Part shown: positions 46,845 through 60,300 of the stretch, piece after piece
How positions within the stretch are numbered: the first letter of the stretch is position 1
How the letters are laid out: each line of letters begins with the position of its first letter
Origin: Hirsutella rhossiliensis
Lineage: Eukaryota > Ascomycota > Sordariomycetes > Hypocreales > Ophiocordycipitaceae
Direction: 5' to 3'
DNA: 64,000 bases
NCBI RefSeq assembly: GCF_020360975.1
Contig: NW_025408667.1
Span: forward strand, 6,510,001-6,574,000
Translations under genes and position numbers: made by a program
The notes under the pieces: model-generated
What the model saw: only the letters and a program-made list of their open reading frames with translations
Told to the model about the DNA's origin: nothing
Databases searched by the model: none

Positions 46845-48798
46845 ATAATTAAGGAAATTATTTAGCTAATTAAATATAAAACTTAGGAATTTTCCTACCT
46901 CCTTAGGGATAGGGAGGCTATAAGAGGCCGCTAGGTCTATACTATTAAGAAAGATAGTTAAAATAATATAATAAAATATAAAGCCCGTTTTATAATATAG
47001 GGATTTAAGTAGATCTATAGCTTAGATTTCCTAGATACCTTCTTAACTATAGCTAGACTTAAGTCTATTAGAATTCTACTTATTTTAGCTATTATCTATA
47101 AATTTAAAGCTTTATAAATAGATATAATAAATGCCTTTATATATACTAATATAGATAGTAAAGTATATATCGATCTTCTTATAGGCTACGAAGAATACGC
47201 TCTTAAAAAATATTATTTAAAATATAGATTAGCTTATAGAGCTAAAGGAATTAAATTAACTAAATTCCTAGACCTATATAAAACCGGTTAAATTAAAGTA
47301 AAGCTAAAGAAAGTATTATATAGCCTAAAATAAAGCCTTAAGCTCTAGTATAATTATTTAAAAATTATATTAAATAAACTTAGATTTCTTTCTCTTTTAA
47401 TAGATAAAGGAGTATTTATAAATAAGGACTATAGTATAGCCTTAGTAATTTATATCGACGACTTTCTTATAGTAGGGCTGTCTAAATCTATAATAAAAGA
47501 AAGATTATTTAAAGAATTATCTAAATTCTTAGATTTTACTATCTTAAGAGATATAAAAGACTTCTTAGGTCTAAATATTATAATAAACTAAGAAAATAAA
47601 GAGCTATATATATCCTAAGAAGATTATACCTTAAATAAATTAAAGGAATATAATAAAGAAGGTATAGGAACTTTAAATTTACTTACTATAATAAGCTTTA
47701 AGCTTATAAAAGTAAAGGAATTACCTTCTAAGAAAAATATATTATAATTTTAGAAAGAAATAGGATCTCTATTATACCTAGCCTTATTTACTAAGCTAGA
47801 TATCTTATATTCTATAGTTTGTTAGCTAGATTCGCGGCTAAGCTTAACTAAACGTATTTTAAGGCTTTAAATATAATTTAGAAATATTTAAATAAACTCC
47901 CTAGCCTAAAGATTAAATATAATTATAATATCCCTTTTATATATCTATATATAAAGGGTTTTACCGACTCTAGCTAAGCGTCGGATTTATAAAATAGAAA
48001 ATCCTTTTCCGGTTACTATTTTTATATATATAATAATATAATAAGCTAGGCTTACTCTAAGTAGAAAGACGTTGCCCTTTCTACCTATAAAGTAGAGTAT
48101 ATTAGCCTTAGGGAGGTAAATAAAGAAGCTATTTATTTAAATATACTTTTTAAAAATATTACTAAGGATCTATCTATTAAGATTCTTAATACTATACCTC
48201 CTATTTTAACGGATAATACTACTGCTATTAAATTAGTAGAAAATCCGGAATTTTATAAAAGGTCTAAGTATATAAGATTAGCCTATTACTATACTAGAAC
48301 TAGTATAAGAAAAGGGGAAATTAAAGTCTTTTATATTAAATTAAAAGATAATATAGCTAATATTTTTACGAAGGAGTTAAGACCTAGATTACTTTATAAA
48401 TTTAAAGATAGTCTATGCTTAATATAAGTTCCTAAGTAATTAAAAGGGGTTTTTAAATATTTCTTATACTTTCTATATCTTTCCCTTACAAGGTGTTTCC
48501 TTTTTAAGTTTCCTAGAAAAATATTTACTAGGTTTTTATCTATTAAGATTTTCCTAGTAATAATAGGTTTTACCTTATATAAGGTTATCCTATAAATAAT
48601 TATTATAACTATAGATTTTTCCTACTTTAGGTTTTTCTATTAGTATATACCTAAGGATTTTTTTCCTAAGAAAGAATAGGTTTTAATATATCCTATTAAG
48701 GTATAAAAATAGTTTTCCTAAATTAGGTTTTTACCCTATATATATACTAATATAAATAAATTAGTAAAGAGTATATAAATCTACTCTTTAAGGGAGGC

Positions 48799-49366
48799 TA
48801 TAAGGAATAGTATTCCTATTATAAATAAAGTAGCTATAATATACTCTCCTAATTATATAAGCTAATAAGTAGTATATTAATTATAGATAAAATCCTATAT
48901 TATAAAGTAAGAATCGCTCGTTATTTTATATATTACTATATATTAAATAGGTTAATAGTTATTATATAATCGGGAATTAAAGAAATAAAGCTAGCTTAGA
49001 ATACTAGCTAAGACCTCTTAAGAATACTAGTACGACTAACCTCCTTTAAACACGAATATTAGTATAACTAAGACACTTCTTAATATACTCGAGGTATTAC
49101 TAAATTCCTTAGTCTTAGGGCTATATAGTAGCCTAAATCTAGTCCTAAAAGGTTCTTCCGTTTAGCTATAATTATCTATATAAGATAGTATATCTACTAG
49201 TAAATAGAAAAAGAATTATAAACTTTAATACCTCTTCTATATACTAATATATTACTAATAAATTCTATTAAAATTCCTACCTTATACTCCTTCTTCCCCT
49301 TTATTATATAGTCTTATATAATTCCTTAATTTCCTAAAATTCCGCTTTTACTTATATACCTTAAGA
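48799..49366 (+). repeat. Copia-2 3' LTR
   Basis: 568 bp, partner of 36342-36909. The differences seen are mostly transitions. Confidence 0.9.
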
Positions 49367-49371
49367 CCTCT

Positions 49372-49733
49372 TTTAAGCTTTACTTCTTTTACGCGCGCGC
49401 TCTTACTTTACTTAACTTTTATCGCCGCGCTACGCTATATTATAACTACTATAGGCCCTCGTACGCCCGCTAGCTTCTTTACTCTATATAGCGGTACCCC
49501 GCCTCCTAGTACGCTAAGTAACTATACTCTACTACCTTTACGCTAATTAACGCGTCCGCTTATATCTCTTAGTAAGTATAGCGCGACCTATAGTATTACT
49601 ATATAGTAGCTACCCTATCTCGCTTATATAGGCTAAATAACGTCGCTAAGTATTAAGATATAATATAGTACCTATTAAAATTAAGCGTTATTATATACTT
49701 ATAACTACTTTACTTACGCTTATATTAAATTAT
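49372..49733 (-). other. Gypsy-3 segment between Copia-2 and Gypsy-2B
   Basis: 362 bp of Gypsy-3 left between two later insertions. With 36067-36336 and the DNA from 57336 on, it makes up the 3' part of Gypsy-3. No domain can be read in it. Confidence 0.7.
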
Positions 49734-49738
49734 ACTAT

Positions 49739-49924
49739 TATAAGAGTCTTAAACTATTATAAGTTATAGGCTTAGGCTATAGCCTAAGCTATATAGTTAT
49801 ATATAGAGGGCCGGATCCTATATATATATATATAGGCTAGCCGCGTATAAGAGAGCTTTATATAGCTTATTAATATTATCCTATAGACGGTACCTATATA
49901 TATACCTTTACTTACTCTATAATA
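49739..49924 (+). repeat. Gypsy-2B 5' LTR
   Basis: 186 bp. Palindrome intact at 49770-49789. Confidence 0.92.
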
Positions 49925-52900
49925 GTATAAGCTATTAACTAATAGATCTAATAAATATCTCTTTAAAGAGGGTACTACTACTTTAAGGAAGTACTTTACC
50001 CCTCCTTAAATAGATAGGAAATATTATAGCTATCCTAGAAGCAATTAAAAGCGCGACGGCTAGTAAGAAGGATAAGGTTCTCGCTATACTAAGGGACCCG
50101 TTTATAAGACTAGCTTTAACCCCTATAATCTTTATACCGCTAGTTATAGTAGCGATATTATTAACGCGGAAGCCGCTCCCTTAGCTAACTTAGGATAGTA
50201 AGCTAAAGTCCTTTTACTTCTTCCTTAGCTAGCTATAGATAAAGTTTATAATTAACGAGAAATAAGGCTTAAATAGCTATCGCGATATAGCGTAGTATTC
50301 GCTCCTTTATATACTACTAGAGCCCTAAATATAGTAGATCTCTAGATTCTAAGATAAGAGCGGCCCTAAGGGTAACCGCGACCTATAAGACTTCTTTTAA
50401 TACCTTATATATATATTTAGTAACGTATAGGAGTAGGAGAAAGTATAAGATAAGCTATAGACCCTTAAGTAAAAAGATAGATAAACCTTTAGCGAATTCG
50501 TCCTTAATTTTAAAGAAACGCTCTTATAAGTAGTAAGGACTATAGTATAAGAAGATAGCGTAAAGCTTATATAGCTATAGAATTCGATTATACTAGCCTT
50601 ATAGGAGCTACTTATCCCTATAATTATACCTACTAACTATAGCGAGTATATAAGCCGGTTAATAAAGGTAGCTTAGGGCTATAAGTAGACGCTGCGTTTT
50701 TAAAAGCTTTATAAGCGCACGCCGTATAGTAGCGATAGGATTACCGCCCCTTTATAAGATAAATAACCGGCTATTAATATAGATAGGGATACCTTAATAT
50801 TAGCTACCTATATAGACTAGGCTAAACGCGGTAAGAAGGCGCCGTCGACCACCCCTTATACCGCCCTATACTTTAAGTAGCGGGTAAATTAAGTAATAAG
50901 CAAGGAAATTAAAAAGAAGAAAGCTAACGGCCGCTACCTACGTTACGGTATATCTATATACTTTATACTAAAATGCCCCTTCTTTTTAGCTAAGCGGCTT
51001 ATAGCGGTTTAAGTAGCGAAGATAGAACCGCTCCTTACCTTAGATAATAAGGAGGACTCCGCCTCCCTAGGCCTAGAGGAAAAAGAGTAGCTCTAAAGTA
51101 AAGATAGGCTCTAGAGCCTTAATTACTAGTACTAATAAAAGAAAAAGAGGAATTATCCGCCTATATAAAAGAGGAGCTTACTTTAATATAGGTTATAATT
51201 AATAACTCTTTACTTATTACTACCTTTATAAATAAGGGCTATTAGTACTACGCTATAGTTAATAAGGCGCTTATATAAGAGATATAAATACTAGTAAAGA
51301 AGATTACCTTAAGGCGAGTAAAAGGCGCCTTAGGCGCGATAAAAGGTATAGTAATTAAGGGCATTATATAGCTAGCTATAGAGGTCGATAGCTACTATAA
51401 GCTTATCGTAGCCTATATAATCCTTTAACTAAAGTTTCCCTTAATCCTTAAGAAACCTTAGTTATTATATATAGAGTTATACTCGGTTTTATATTAAAAG
51501 AAGCTATAGTTTAGGCCTATATAATAGTATATCTACTACGACGACGGTTTTATAAGTATAAGACTAAGCGTGCGAGCTTTATACTCGGCCTAAGAAGTCC
51601 TTACTTCTATCTTTATAAGAACTATATAATAAGTAAAGTAAAAGGAAGGCCGGGCAGCGGCTAATATAGCGGTCTATGTAGTTAGCTTAGCGGATATCGA
51701 TAAAGCCCTTTAAATAAAGAAGCTAAAGTCGACCGCTAAGCTATAGTAGTAGATATTAAAGCGCTTTTATAACCTTCTACTACTATTTAAGTCTTAAGAA
51801 GTAAATAAGCTTAACCTATATAAGCTAAAGGTAGACTATAAAATTATACTTTATACTAATAAAGGGTAAGAACTACCTATACTATTTAGACTATTATATA
51901 GTATATTATATATAGAGCTACTAGTTTTAAAGAAGACGCTAAAGGACCTCTTAAATAAGGGTTTATTTAAGCGAGTAGCTTTAAAGTAAGAGCGCTAGTC
52001 TTATTTATACGTAAACTAAGGGGCGGGATATAGTTCTACTATAACTATAGGGCTCTAAACGTAATTATAAGGCTAGACCGCTACCCCTTACCCCTTATCT
52101 TAAATATACTTTATAACCTCTTAAAGGTAAAGTAGTTTATAAAGCTAGATATAAAATAGGCATTCTATAAGGTATAGATCTTAGAGGGTAATAAGTAGAA
52201 GATAGCGTTCTATATATACTATAGCTTATTTAAGTAGCTTATAATGCCTTTTAGCCTCTTAGGAGCGCCCGCTACCTTTTAGTATTATATTAATAATATA
52301 CTTTAAGACTTCCTTAATAAGTTCGCTTTTATATATATAGATAATATCCTTATTTATATAAGCGGCTCCTATAAGCACTATATATAGAAAGTATAGAGGG
52401 TCTTAGAGCGCCTCTAACTTTATAAGCTCTACCTTAACTTAGATAAGTACGAATTTAAGGTTAAGAGGGTTAAGTACCTAGGCTTTATAATTTATATAGG
52501 CGTAGGTATATAAGTAGATCTTATAAAGATCTAAGCGATTTAGGACTAAGCGGCCCTAACTATATAAATAGGCATATAGAGCTTCCTTAGGTTCGCGAAC
52601 TATTATAGGATATTTATTAAGGGCTTCTCTTATATTATAATACCTTTAAATAAGATTACTAGGAAGTAAACTACCTTTTATTAAGGGCCTATATAGGAAG
52701 GAGCGTTCTATATACTTAAGGGCTTATTCTCTTAAGCCCTAGTACTACTTTAGTAGGACTTTAACTAGTTTATATTAGTTAAAGTAAACTATAGCGGCTA
52801 GGCACTTAAAAAAACGCTCTTTTAAAAAGTAGATAAGTAGAAGTAACTAATAGCATTCTACTCTATAAGCTAACCCTAGTAAAGCGGAATTATACTATTT

Positions 52901-55030
52901 ATAATAAAGAAATACTAATAATTATTAGCTACTTTAAATAATAGTAAGTAGAGCTCTAGAGCTATAAGAGCTTTAAGGTTCTTATAGACTATAAGAACCT
53001 TAAGTACTTTATAACTTACTAGTACCTCTTAGAGCGGTAAGCCTACTATATAGAGTATTTCTTATACTTTAACTTCTCGATTAAGTACTAGTTAAAGTAA
53101 GACTCTATAGTCTTAGATACGCTTTCTTAAAGGGATTAAGACTAGCTAATAAGAGCGAATATCGAGGCCTAGGATCTATAGCTTATCCTATAAGAGGCGC
53201 TATAGACTTATATAAGAGCTTCCTTAGTAAAGAGAGGCGCGGCGCTAATAAATAAGCCTTCTTTTATACTTTTACCTTAGTTTATTAAGGAGGGATAGAC
53301 TAGCCTAAGGGCGTATATAGCATAGGTATTCTAAGATAAGGTCCTTTAACGCTTATAGGATAAGATATTATCTTTAGACTATACCTATAAAAGCGTACGC
53401 TATACTGTTAAGTCTAGCGCTTAATACCTCGATCTAAAGTTAAAGCTAAAAGTATAAGTAGCTTACTATTATATTAACCTATAAAGGCATTTACGTTAGT
53501 AGGGGAGACTATAGGTACCGGGCGTGCTATATATTATAGAAGCTAAGGAGAAGGATAGACCGCTAAAGCTAGATAAATAGAACGAGCTTTAAAGGAAGCT
53601 AGTCTAGCTCGTTTATAACTCTAGTATTATAAGCTACTTAGGTTAGTAGGGTATAGTAGTAGGCCTTATAAGGGATTTTTACTAGCCCCTCCTATAGTAC
53701 TACGTTTACTACTTTCTTTATAACTACGATATCTATAGCTATACTAAGATTTAAAAGGCATAGCTTAAAGGGCTACTTAAGTAGCTTTTAATACCTAACT
53801 AGTTCTATATATATATATAGATAGACTTTATAATAGACCTCTTACTTATAAAGGGCGGCAACTACTATATATAGGGATTAAGGACCGACTTAGTAAGTTT
53901 ATAATATTAAAGCTAATACTATCTATAAATATAAAGTCTTATATAAAGCGCTTCCTATAGTACTAGGCCCGCTTATATAGCTAGCTAGCTTTTATTATAA
54001 GTAATAAGGGATTAAATTAAACTAGCCGCTTTTAATAGTACTTATATTAATTACTTTAGATTATATAGCTACTTAGTATAGTATATTACTTATAGACTAA
54101 TAAAAGGCCTAAGAGGGTTAACTAAAAAGTATAGGCTTACTTATAGGCTATTATAGCCTATAACTAAGTAAACTAAAACTAATAGCTCCCTACGGCCTAA
54201 CTTATATTAAATAGTAAACTATATACCTCTATTAAAATAGCCCTTTTCCTTATAATATATAGCTTTAAACTACCCTTATTAGTTCCCTTTACTATAAATA
54301 TAGTAGCGGAGTAGTATAGTAATTTATTATTAAAGGGCCGCGCCTTTATATTTATATAAAATCTATAAAAGACTATAGATTATTACTAATCCGCGATAGC
54401 CGCTATAGTATAAAATTAAAAGCGGCACGCTAATAAGACTAAGGCTCTAATAAATAGGTTTATAGTAAGAGATAAGGTATAGCTAGACCTCTATAACTAT
54501 AAGTTAGTATAGCTAAAAAAGAAGCTTAACTAGCTATATACGAAGTTTATAATATAAAGGGTTATTAGCCTATAAGTTATAGAGCTTAATAGTCTCTTAA
54601 TAAGGGTCTATAATAAGATTAATATAGACCTTCTTTATAAAGCCTCTTTTAACCCGCTACTTAGATAAGAAGTAGTAGATACTTAACCGCCTATAATTAA
54701 AGTAAAGGAAGAGGATAAGTTTAAGGTTAAAGAGATATAAGCTATACGCTAAAAAAGAGTTAGTAAGGGGAAACGCTAAGAGATCCTCGTTAAGTAGTAT
54801 AGGTACCTTAACCTTATATAAGAACCTATATATAAGTTTATAAAAGCTATAGCTCTTAATAAGTTTAAGGCCTTATTTAAAGTAATAGATAAAAATAATA
54901 AATTAATAGACTACTAATAGTAGTATAGGCTAGGACTATAAAGTAAGTAAATTAAAGTAAGTAGTTATAATAATATAAGCGTAATAATATAAGTAGAGAT
55001 AAAAATAATATTTATTTTAAGGTAAAGCCC

Positions 55031-55950
55031 TTAAACTACTTAAACCTACTCCTTATCCTTATCTTTATTATCCTCCTCTACCTTATTAGCGGCGGCAGCG
55101 CTCTCTAAGGCGCTTAGGCGGCCCTCTAGGCCCGCGAGCTAGTTAGTAGTAGCGGCGGCTTTAGGGCTTTAGGGCTAAGGGGAGCCTAGCTAGTAGTAGT
55201 AGCGGGGGCAGCGGCGGGTATAGCTAAGGGGACCGCTAATAGGGCAATAAAGGTAGTATCCTTAGTACTAAGAGAGTTAATAGCGGAAGTAAAAGAGCTA
55301 AAGGAAAGGAACTTACTTAGGGATAAGGCCCTAGCGCTTAAGGGTATAGAGATTATAGTAGGCGGCGGCGGCAGCGGTAAAGTGCTTCTTAGTAGCCTCT
55401 TATACTTACCTATATACGCTAGCCCTTTAAGCTAACGCTATAATAAGTAAGACGGGAGGCGCTATCTTATAAGCGCGGCCGGTATATATATACTAGTAAT
55501 AACTACTACTATAGTAGCGCCCGACTTAGTCGGTATAAGGGAGCTCTTATAATATATACTATATATAAAGGGCCGCGTAGGTGGCTTTAGCCTATACTTA
55601 GCGTTTATACTTTAAGAAGTTAGCGGAAAATAGCTACTATACTCGCTAGGTAGTAGACTTATAGAGGTAGTAGAGGTAAAGGTAGGGGTAAAGGGGCCGG
55701 GCGTTATAGCTAGCGGTAAGGATAGCGTCGTTATTTAAAAGGGCGATATAAAGGCGGCTAGCGTAGTAAAAGTAGAGGCGGCGGCGGTAAGCGCGGTTGC
55801 GGGGGCGCGGGTAAGAGTAGCGGTAGTAATAGAGCTATCGTTAGCTATACTTAGTATAGCGTTAATAAATAACTCTATATACTCTAAGAAGGAGGAGGTA
55901 AGGGAGGGGGAGGTAGATATATCTATCGCGGAAGTTAGTATTATAGATTA
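55031..55950 (-). pseudogene. Antisense open region 3' of pol in Gypsy-2B
   Basis: Counterpart of 45176-46114. The minus frame is collinear with copy A over the upper ~170 codons, with three or four RIP-type stops. Relative to A it lacks 18 bp in the Lys/Asp/Asn-rich tail and 1 bp near 55,165-55,190, which shifts the frame in the lower third. Confidence 0.4.
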
Positions 55951-56224
55951 TAGCTTCTTACTTTATAAGGTAAGGAACTTACTAGTTAAAGTTATTATTA
56001 TTAGGGCTAATATTACTCCTATAGCTATTACTATAAGTATATATTAATAAAGTAGCCTATATAGCTAGGAATAAACTAATACGTTAAGTAAAGCGGAACT
56101 TACTTATTACTACTACTACTATAGTTAGAAAAAGAAGAAAAGGAAAGAAAAAAGGAAGGAAGGGGATACCGCTTTATATACCCTTAGGTAAAGAAAGCTA
56201 CTTAAGGCTAAGGGGATAGGTAAC

Positions 56225-56881
56225 TATAAGAATATACCCTTATATTCCTATTTTACTATTATAATTATAGAGGCTTTATAATATAGTCTAAGAGAATAAC
56301 CTTTAAAAGATAAAGACCTCTACTAGATATCTATACCTTCCTCTAGGAAAAGCGGGTTAGGATAAGCCTATCCTTATAAATAAGAAATATATATAAAATG
56401 CATTAGTTAATTAGGAGTAGAACGGATACCCTATTGCCTATTTTAGCCTAGCGGTTCCGAAGATATCCGCGATATAAGAATAGGTAGGGCATAGAATATT
56501 CTAATTAAATCTACTACTTATACTAGAACCTATAGTCTTACGTTAACTATTACGCTATAATTAGACTACCTACTAAGTTAGGAAGATATACTATAGATAG
56601 AGCTTTTTAAGCACTATAGAATATACTAGAAAGCTAACTAATTAGTTTACTAGTAGGCGAGCAATAGTTTATAAAAGATAAAGGATTTCCCTAGGAGTAG
56701 TAGATAGAATAAGTAAGTTTATATATATCTTTTATAACGCTATTCTTTTAATATATTATTTAGCCCCTTATATACTCGTTATAAATTCCGGATAAAATCC
56801 TACCTTATACTTCTTTAACCGATCGTTCCGCTTATATTATCGATTACCCGATTCTATACTTATTGCTTATACCTTCTTATA
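56225..56881. mobile_element. 657-bp solo-LTR-like insertion in Gypsy-2B
   Basis: It interrupts Gypsy-2B where Gypsy-2A is continuous and is flanked by a perfect 5-bp duplication GTAAC (56220-56224, 56882-56886). Its ends are short inverted repeats, TATAAGAA..TTCTTATA, as TGTAAGAA..TTCTTACA would look after RIP. No coding was seen. Size, ends and 5-bp duplication fit a solo LTR of another element; a nonautonomous DNA element is less likely. Confidence 0.75.
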
Positions 56882-57144
56882 GTAACCTAAGGCTTATATA
56901 GGCCTAAGCCGGCTACTAGCTACCTAAGGGCGTATATAATAAGTTATACCCTTATTTAAACGGCTAGCCGGCTAATAAAGTAGAGCTTAGTTCTAGCTAC
57001 CTAGGCTAATAGGTATAGGGATAATAGGGCTAGTAGGGCTAGTATAATTAATAGGAAAGGGTAAGGTAAAGCTAGTAGTATAGGCTTAATAGTATAAAAG
57101 CTATTAATTAGGTAGCGCTATACTACGCTTAAGAGAGGGTATTA

Positions 57145-57330
57145 TATAAGAGTCTTTAACTATTATAGGTTATAGGTTTAAGCTATAGCCTAATCTATAT
57201 AGTTATATATAAAGGGCCGGATCCTATATATATATATATAAGCTAGCTATATATAAGAGAGCTCTATATAGCTTATTAATATTATCTTATAAATAGTACT
57301 TATATATACGCTTTTACTTACTTTATAATA
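57145..57330 (+). repeat. Gypsy-2B 3' LTR
   Basis: 186 bp. The palindrome is damaged by transitions. Confidence 0.92.
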
Positions 57331-60300
57331 GCTACCTTTTTATTTATTACTCTCCTTTAACTTTATTTAAAAAGACGCTAATATAATAATAGTATATTAA
57401 GGATATAATCGCTACTATTAACGCCCTTTAAGACTATATATCTTAAAGGACGTTTAATAATTATTAAAGTAACCCTTATATATATACTTTATTCCCCTTT
57501 TAACCTTATCTTACTATTTATTTTTAACTATTATTTTAGTATATTAAGCTTACTTACGCTACTATATTTATATACTAAGCCTAAATATACCTTAATATCT
57601 TAAAGTAATTAAGCGGTAGTTAAAGGGCGTCTATAGTTAGTTAAAATTAAGTTAGTATCTTTAATATATCTTATTATATCTATATCTTATCTTATTATAT
57701 CCTACCCTTATCCTTATCTTTATCTATTCTTTATTACTATCTATCTTATATCTATCTTTTATTTATCTTTTATTATTTCCCTTTAATACTATAGTTCTTT
57801 TTTAACCTTTTTTTATTCTTTAATAAGCGTTCTTTATTTCCTACCTTCTTTTCTTTCTCCCCTTTTTATTCTTTATTTCCCCTTTTTTATCTTCTACCCT
57901 CTTCTTAGTCCTTTTCTCTTACCCCTCTTTTATTATTCTCCTTTATATTTCCCTACTATCTCTTAAATCCCTTTAAGGCTTCCGTTTCTTAAAAGTCGTT
58001 TAGCGGGTATTATAATAGGTTTATATACCCTTACTATTTTATAAGTACTTATTACTATCTACCCCTCTCCCTCTACTTTTACTATACTTACTAAATCTCT
58101 TCGACGATATACTTAGGCTTATTATCCTCTTTAATTACTAGTAGTAGTTAGTAGTTATCGACTACCTATTTAGGTAGTAGGTTCTTTACTACTTAATAAA
58201 GAAATTCTATATAAAGCTTTTTATATACCCTCCTTAGTATATTAAGCTCTACTATATATAGGCTTACTACCTTTATTATAATATACCTTTAATATAGCTA
58301 GTCGAGCTTCTTATATAGCTAGTTAGTTATATATTTAGCTATATCTACTTATACTTTATTACTTACTTTAAACCTCTTTACTAAGGCTCTTCTTTAGTTT
58401 ACTATTTCCTTTTATCTTACTTACGCTATAATAATAGCGGTTTATAGGAAGTCGGTTACCTCTTTTATCCTTTAAGTAAGCTCCCTTGCCCCTCTTACTT
58501 TTAGCGCTAGCAGCCCTTCTACCCTTACTATTTAAACTAGCTTAAAATTATATTTATATATTATAAAAAATAGGCTTATACTTATTATCGACGCTATATA
58601 GTTATTTAGTATAGCTTATATATATAGTAGCTATACTCCTTAATTATCCTAGCTATAGTAAATATATACTTAAAGGTATACTTATATTTCTTAGTTTATA
58701 TACTTAGTTAACCTATCTATTTATAAGTAGTATACTAAACTTAACTTCCTTTATACTCTTATTTATTTATAAAACTCTTTTTAAAAGCTTTTTATTTAGT
58801 TTATCCCTTTATTTAATATAATTAACCTTAATATCTTATAAAAGCAAAAGTAAGCTTAAAGGAACCTTATTATATATACTACTACCCTTATTATTAGTAT
58901 CGCTTTAAGCGTTACTGCTTTTACTAGCTAGTCTATAATTACTTAAAGGTACTTTATACTTTCTATCTTAGTTAGCGGTAGTTTAACTATAAAGTCTATT
59001 AATAGGTATATAAATAGTTAGGATAGCGGTAGTAAGGGCTTTAAGAGTCCCTTTTAAAGTTACCTTTATATATACCCCCTCTTATATAGTTTATAGTTAG
59101 CGACGAGCCGCCTTACTATCGCCGACTAGCTAGGCTAAAAGAATTCTTAGGCTAGTATTACTAAGGTCCCCTTTCTTCTTAGGTATCCTACTACTAAGTT
59201 ATATATCTATTAAGCTATCTATATATAAAAGTATATCTTATTCCTTAGCCCTCTTTCCTTTATTATACTTTAGTTTCCCTAGTACTTAATATATCTCTTA
59301 AAAGTATAACTATTTCTTAATATTAATTATATATTTACTTAGCTATACCTTTAGTTATTATTTCGGTACTAACGATCTCTCCTTTTTATATACTACTTAA
59401 AATACCGCTTAGTATTCTTTATCTTTTCCTAGCGCTTTTATTTATTTCTTTTATAGCTCTTAGTTATTAAATACTAATATAAGATTAGCTTATTCCTAGG
59501 GTATATTTCGGCCTAAGTTTAGGTTAAGTTTTAGTTAGTTATCGCCCTTATTTACCTTCTCTTTAAGTTATTTAATAGGCCCCCTCGCTCTACTAATATA
59601 TACTATTACGCTTACCCTTTCTCTACCTACTTATAGCACCGCTACTACCGCCCTATCTTAAGTTAAGCGTCCTAGTAAGTTAGTATATTAGCCCTTAGTA
59701 AGGACTAGGCGGCCCTATAAGTATACGGTCTCTAGAATTATCTAGACTACCTACCCTATCTCTTTTTTATTTATTTCGCTTACTAGCCGATCTTACTTAT
59801 AGCGGGATAACGTATTAAGTACCGCCGCTAGCCTCCTTAGCTAGAACTTTAGTATAAAGTTATAGGATATAAGCTCTATTACTTATTAGCTTTATCTCTT
59901 ATTTAACTTTTTTTTTATTATAAAGTACCTTAGGTTATTATAGTTAGTTAGTACTATAAAGTATATTTTAAAGTTTTACTCTTTAAAAGTCTAAGTACTA
60001 TATAATTATAAGTATCTCCTTATTATAGATTAAGTAGTTATACTTTACTAGGTTTAGTCTCTTTAAAAAGAATCCTACTAAGTATTATATACTATTTAGC
60101 CTTACTTATATTAGCGCCCCCTTTATTATATATCTAAATTAGTCTACTTCTAGGTATATTTCTCTTTTTAGGTTATAGAGTTATAGTACTAAGGTATTAT
60201 AAAAAGCGTTCTAGATAAACTTAAACGCTACTTAGTACTTATTTATTTACTTAAAGATCGCGCCCTACTTATAAAGGCCGTTTAAGTATACTAATACCTT

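Larger units (their letters stand above)
36342..49366 (+). mobile_element. Copia-2 LTR retrotransposon, split by Gypsy-2A
   Basis: 568-bp LTRs and target duplication CCTCC/CCTCT (36337-36341, 49367-49371; one C-to-T change). Net length without Gypsy-2A is about 6.05 kb. On the plus strand the following read in order. Gag, with a knuckle near 37,735-37,770 (YKEYKKTGHFIVNYYKL). Protease, near 38,230 (NTGATRYIV). GAG-pre-integrase, with LRLGHINSRAIL. Integrase, with FLDVGTRYLEIYLL. After Gypsy-2A, reverse transcriptase (YIDDFLIVG at about 47,449-47,475) and RNase H, ending near IFTKEL at 48,362-48,379. A purine tract (AAGGGAGG) precedes the 3' LTR. Frames are broken by stops, and one frameshift lies near 39,090. 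Confidence 0.92.
49739..57330 (+). mobile_element. Gypsy-2B, second copy, nested in Gypsy-3
   Basis: 186-bp LTRs with target duplication ACTAT/GCTAC (49734-49738, 57331-57335), differing only by G/A and C/T. Collinear with Gypsy-2A through gag, protease, reverse transcriptase, integrase, chromodomain and the 3' extra region, with scattered small indels. Total 7,592 bp; without the 657-bp insert and its duplicated GTAAC it is 6,930 bp. Frames are broken by TAA/TAG. Confidence 0.92.
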
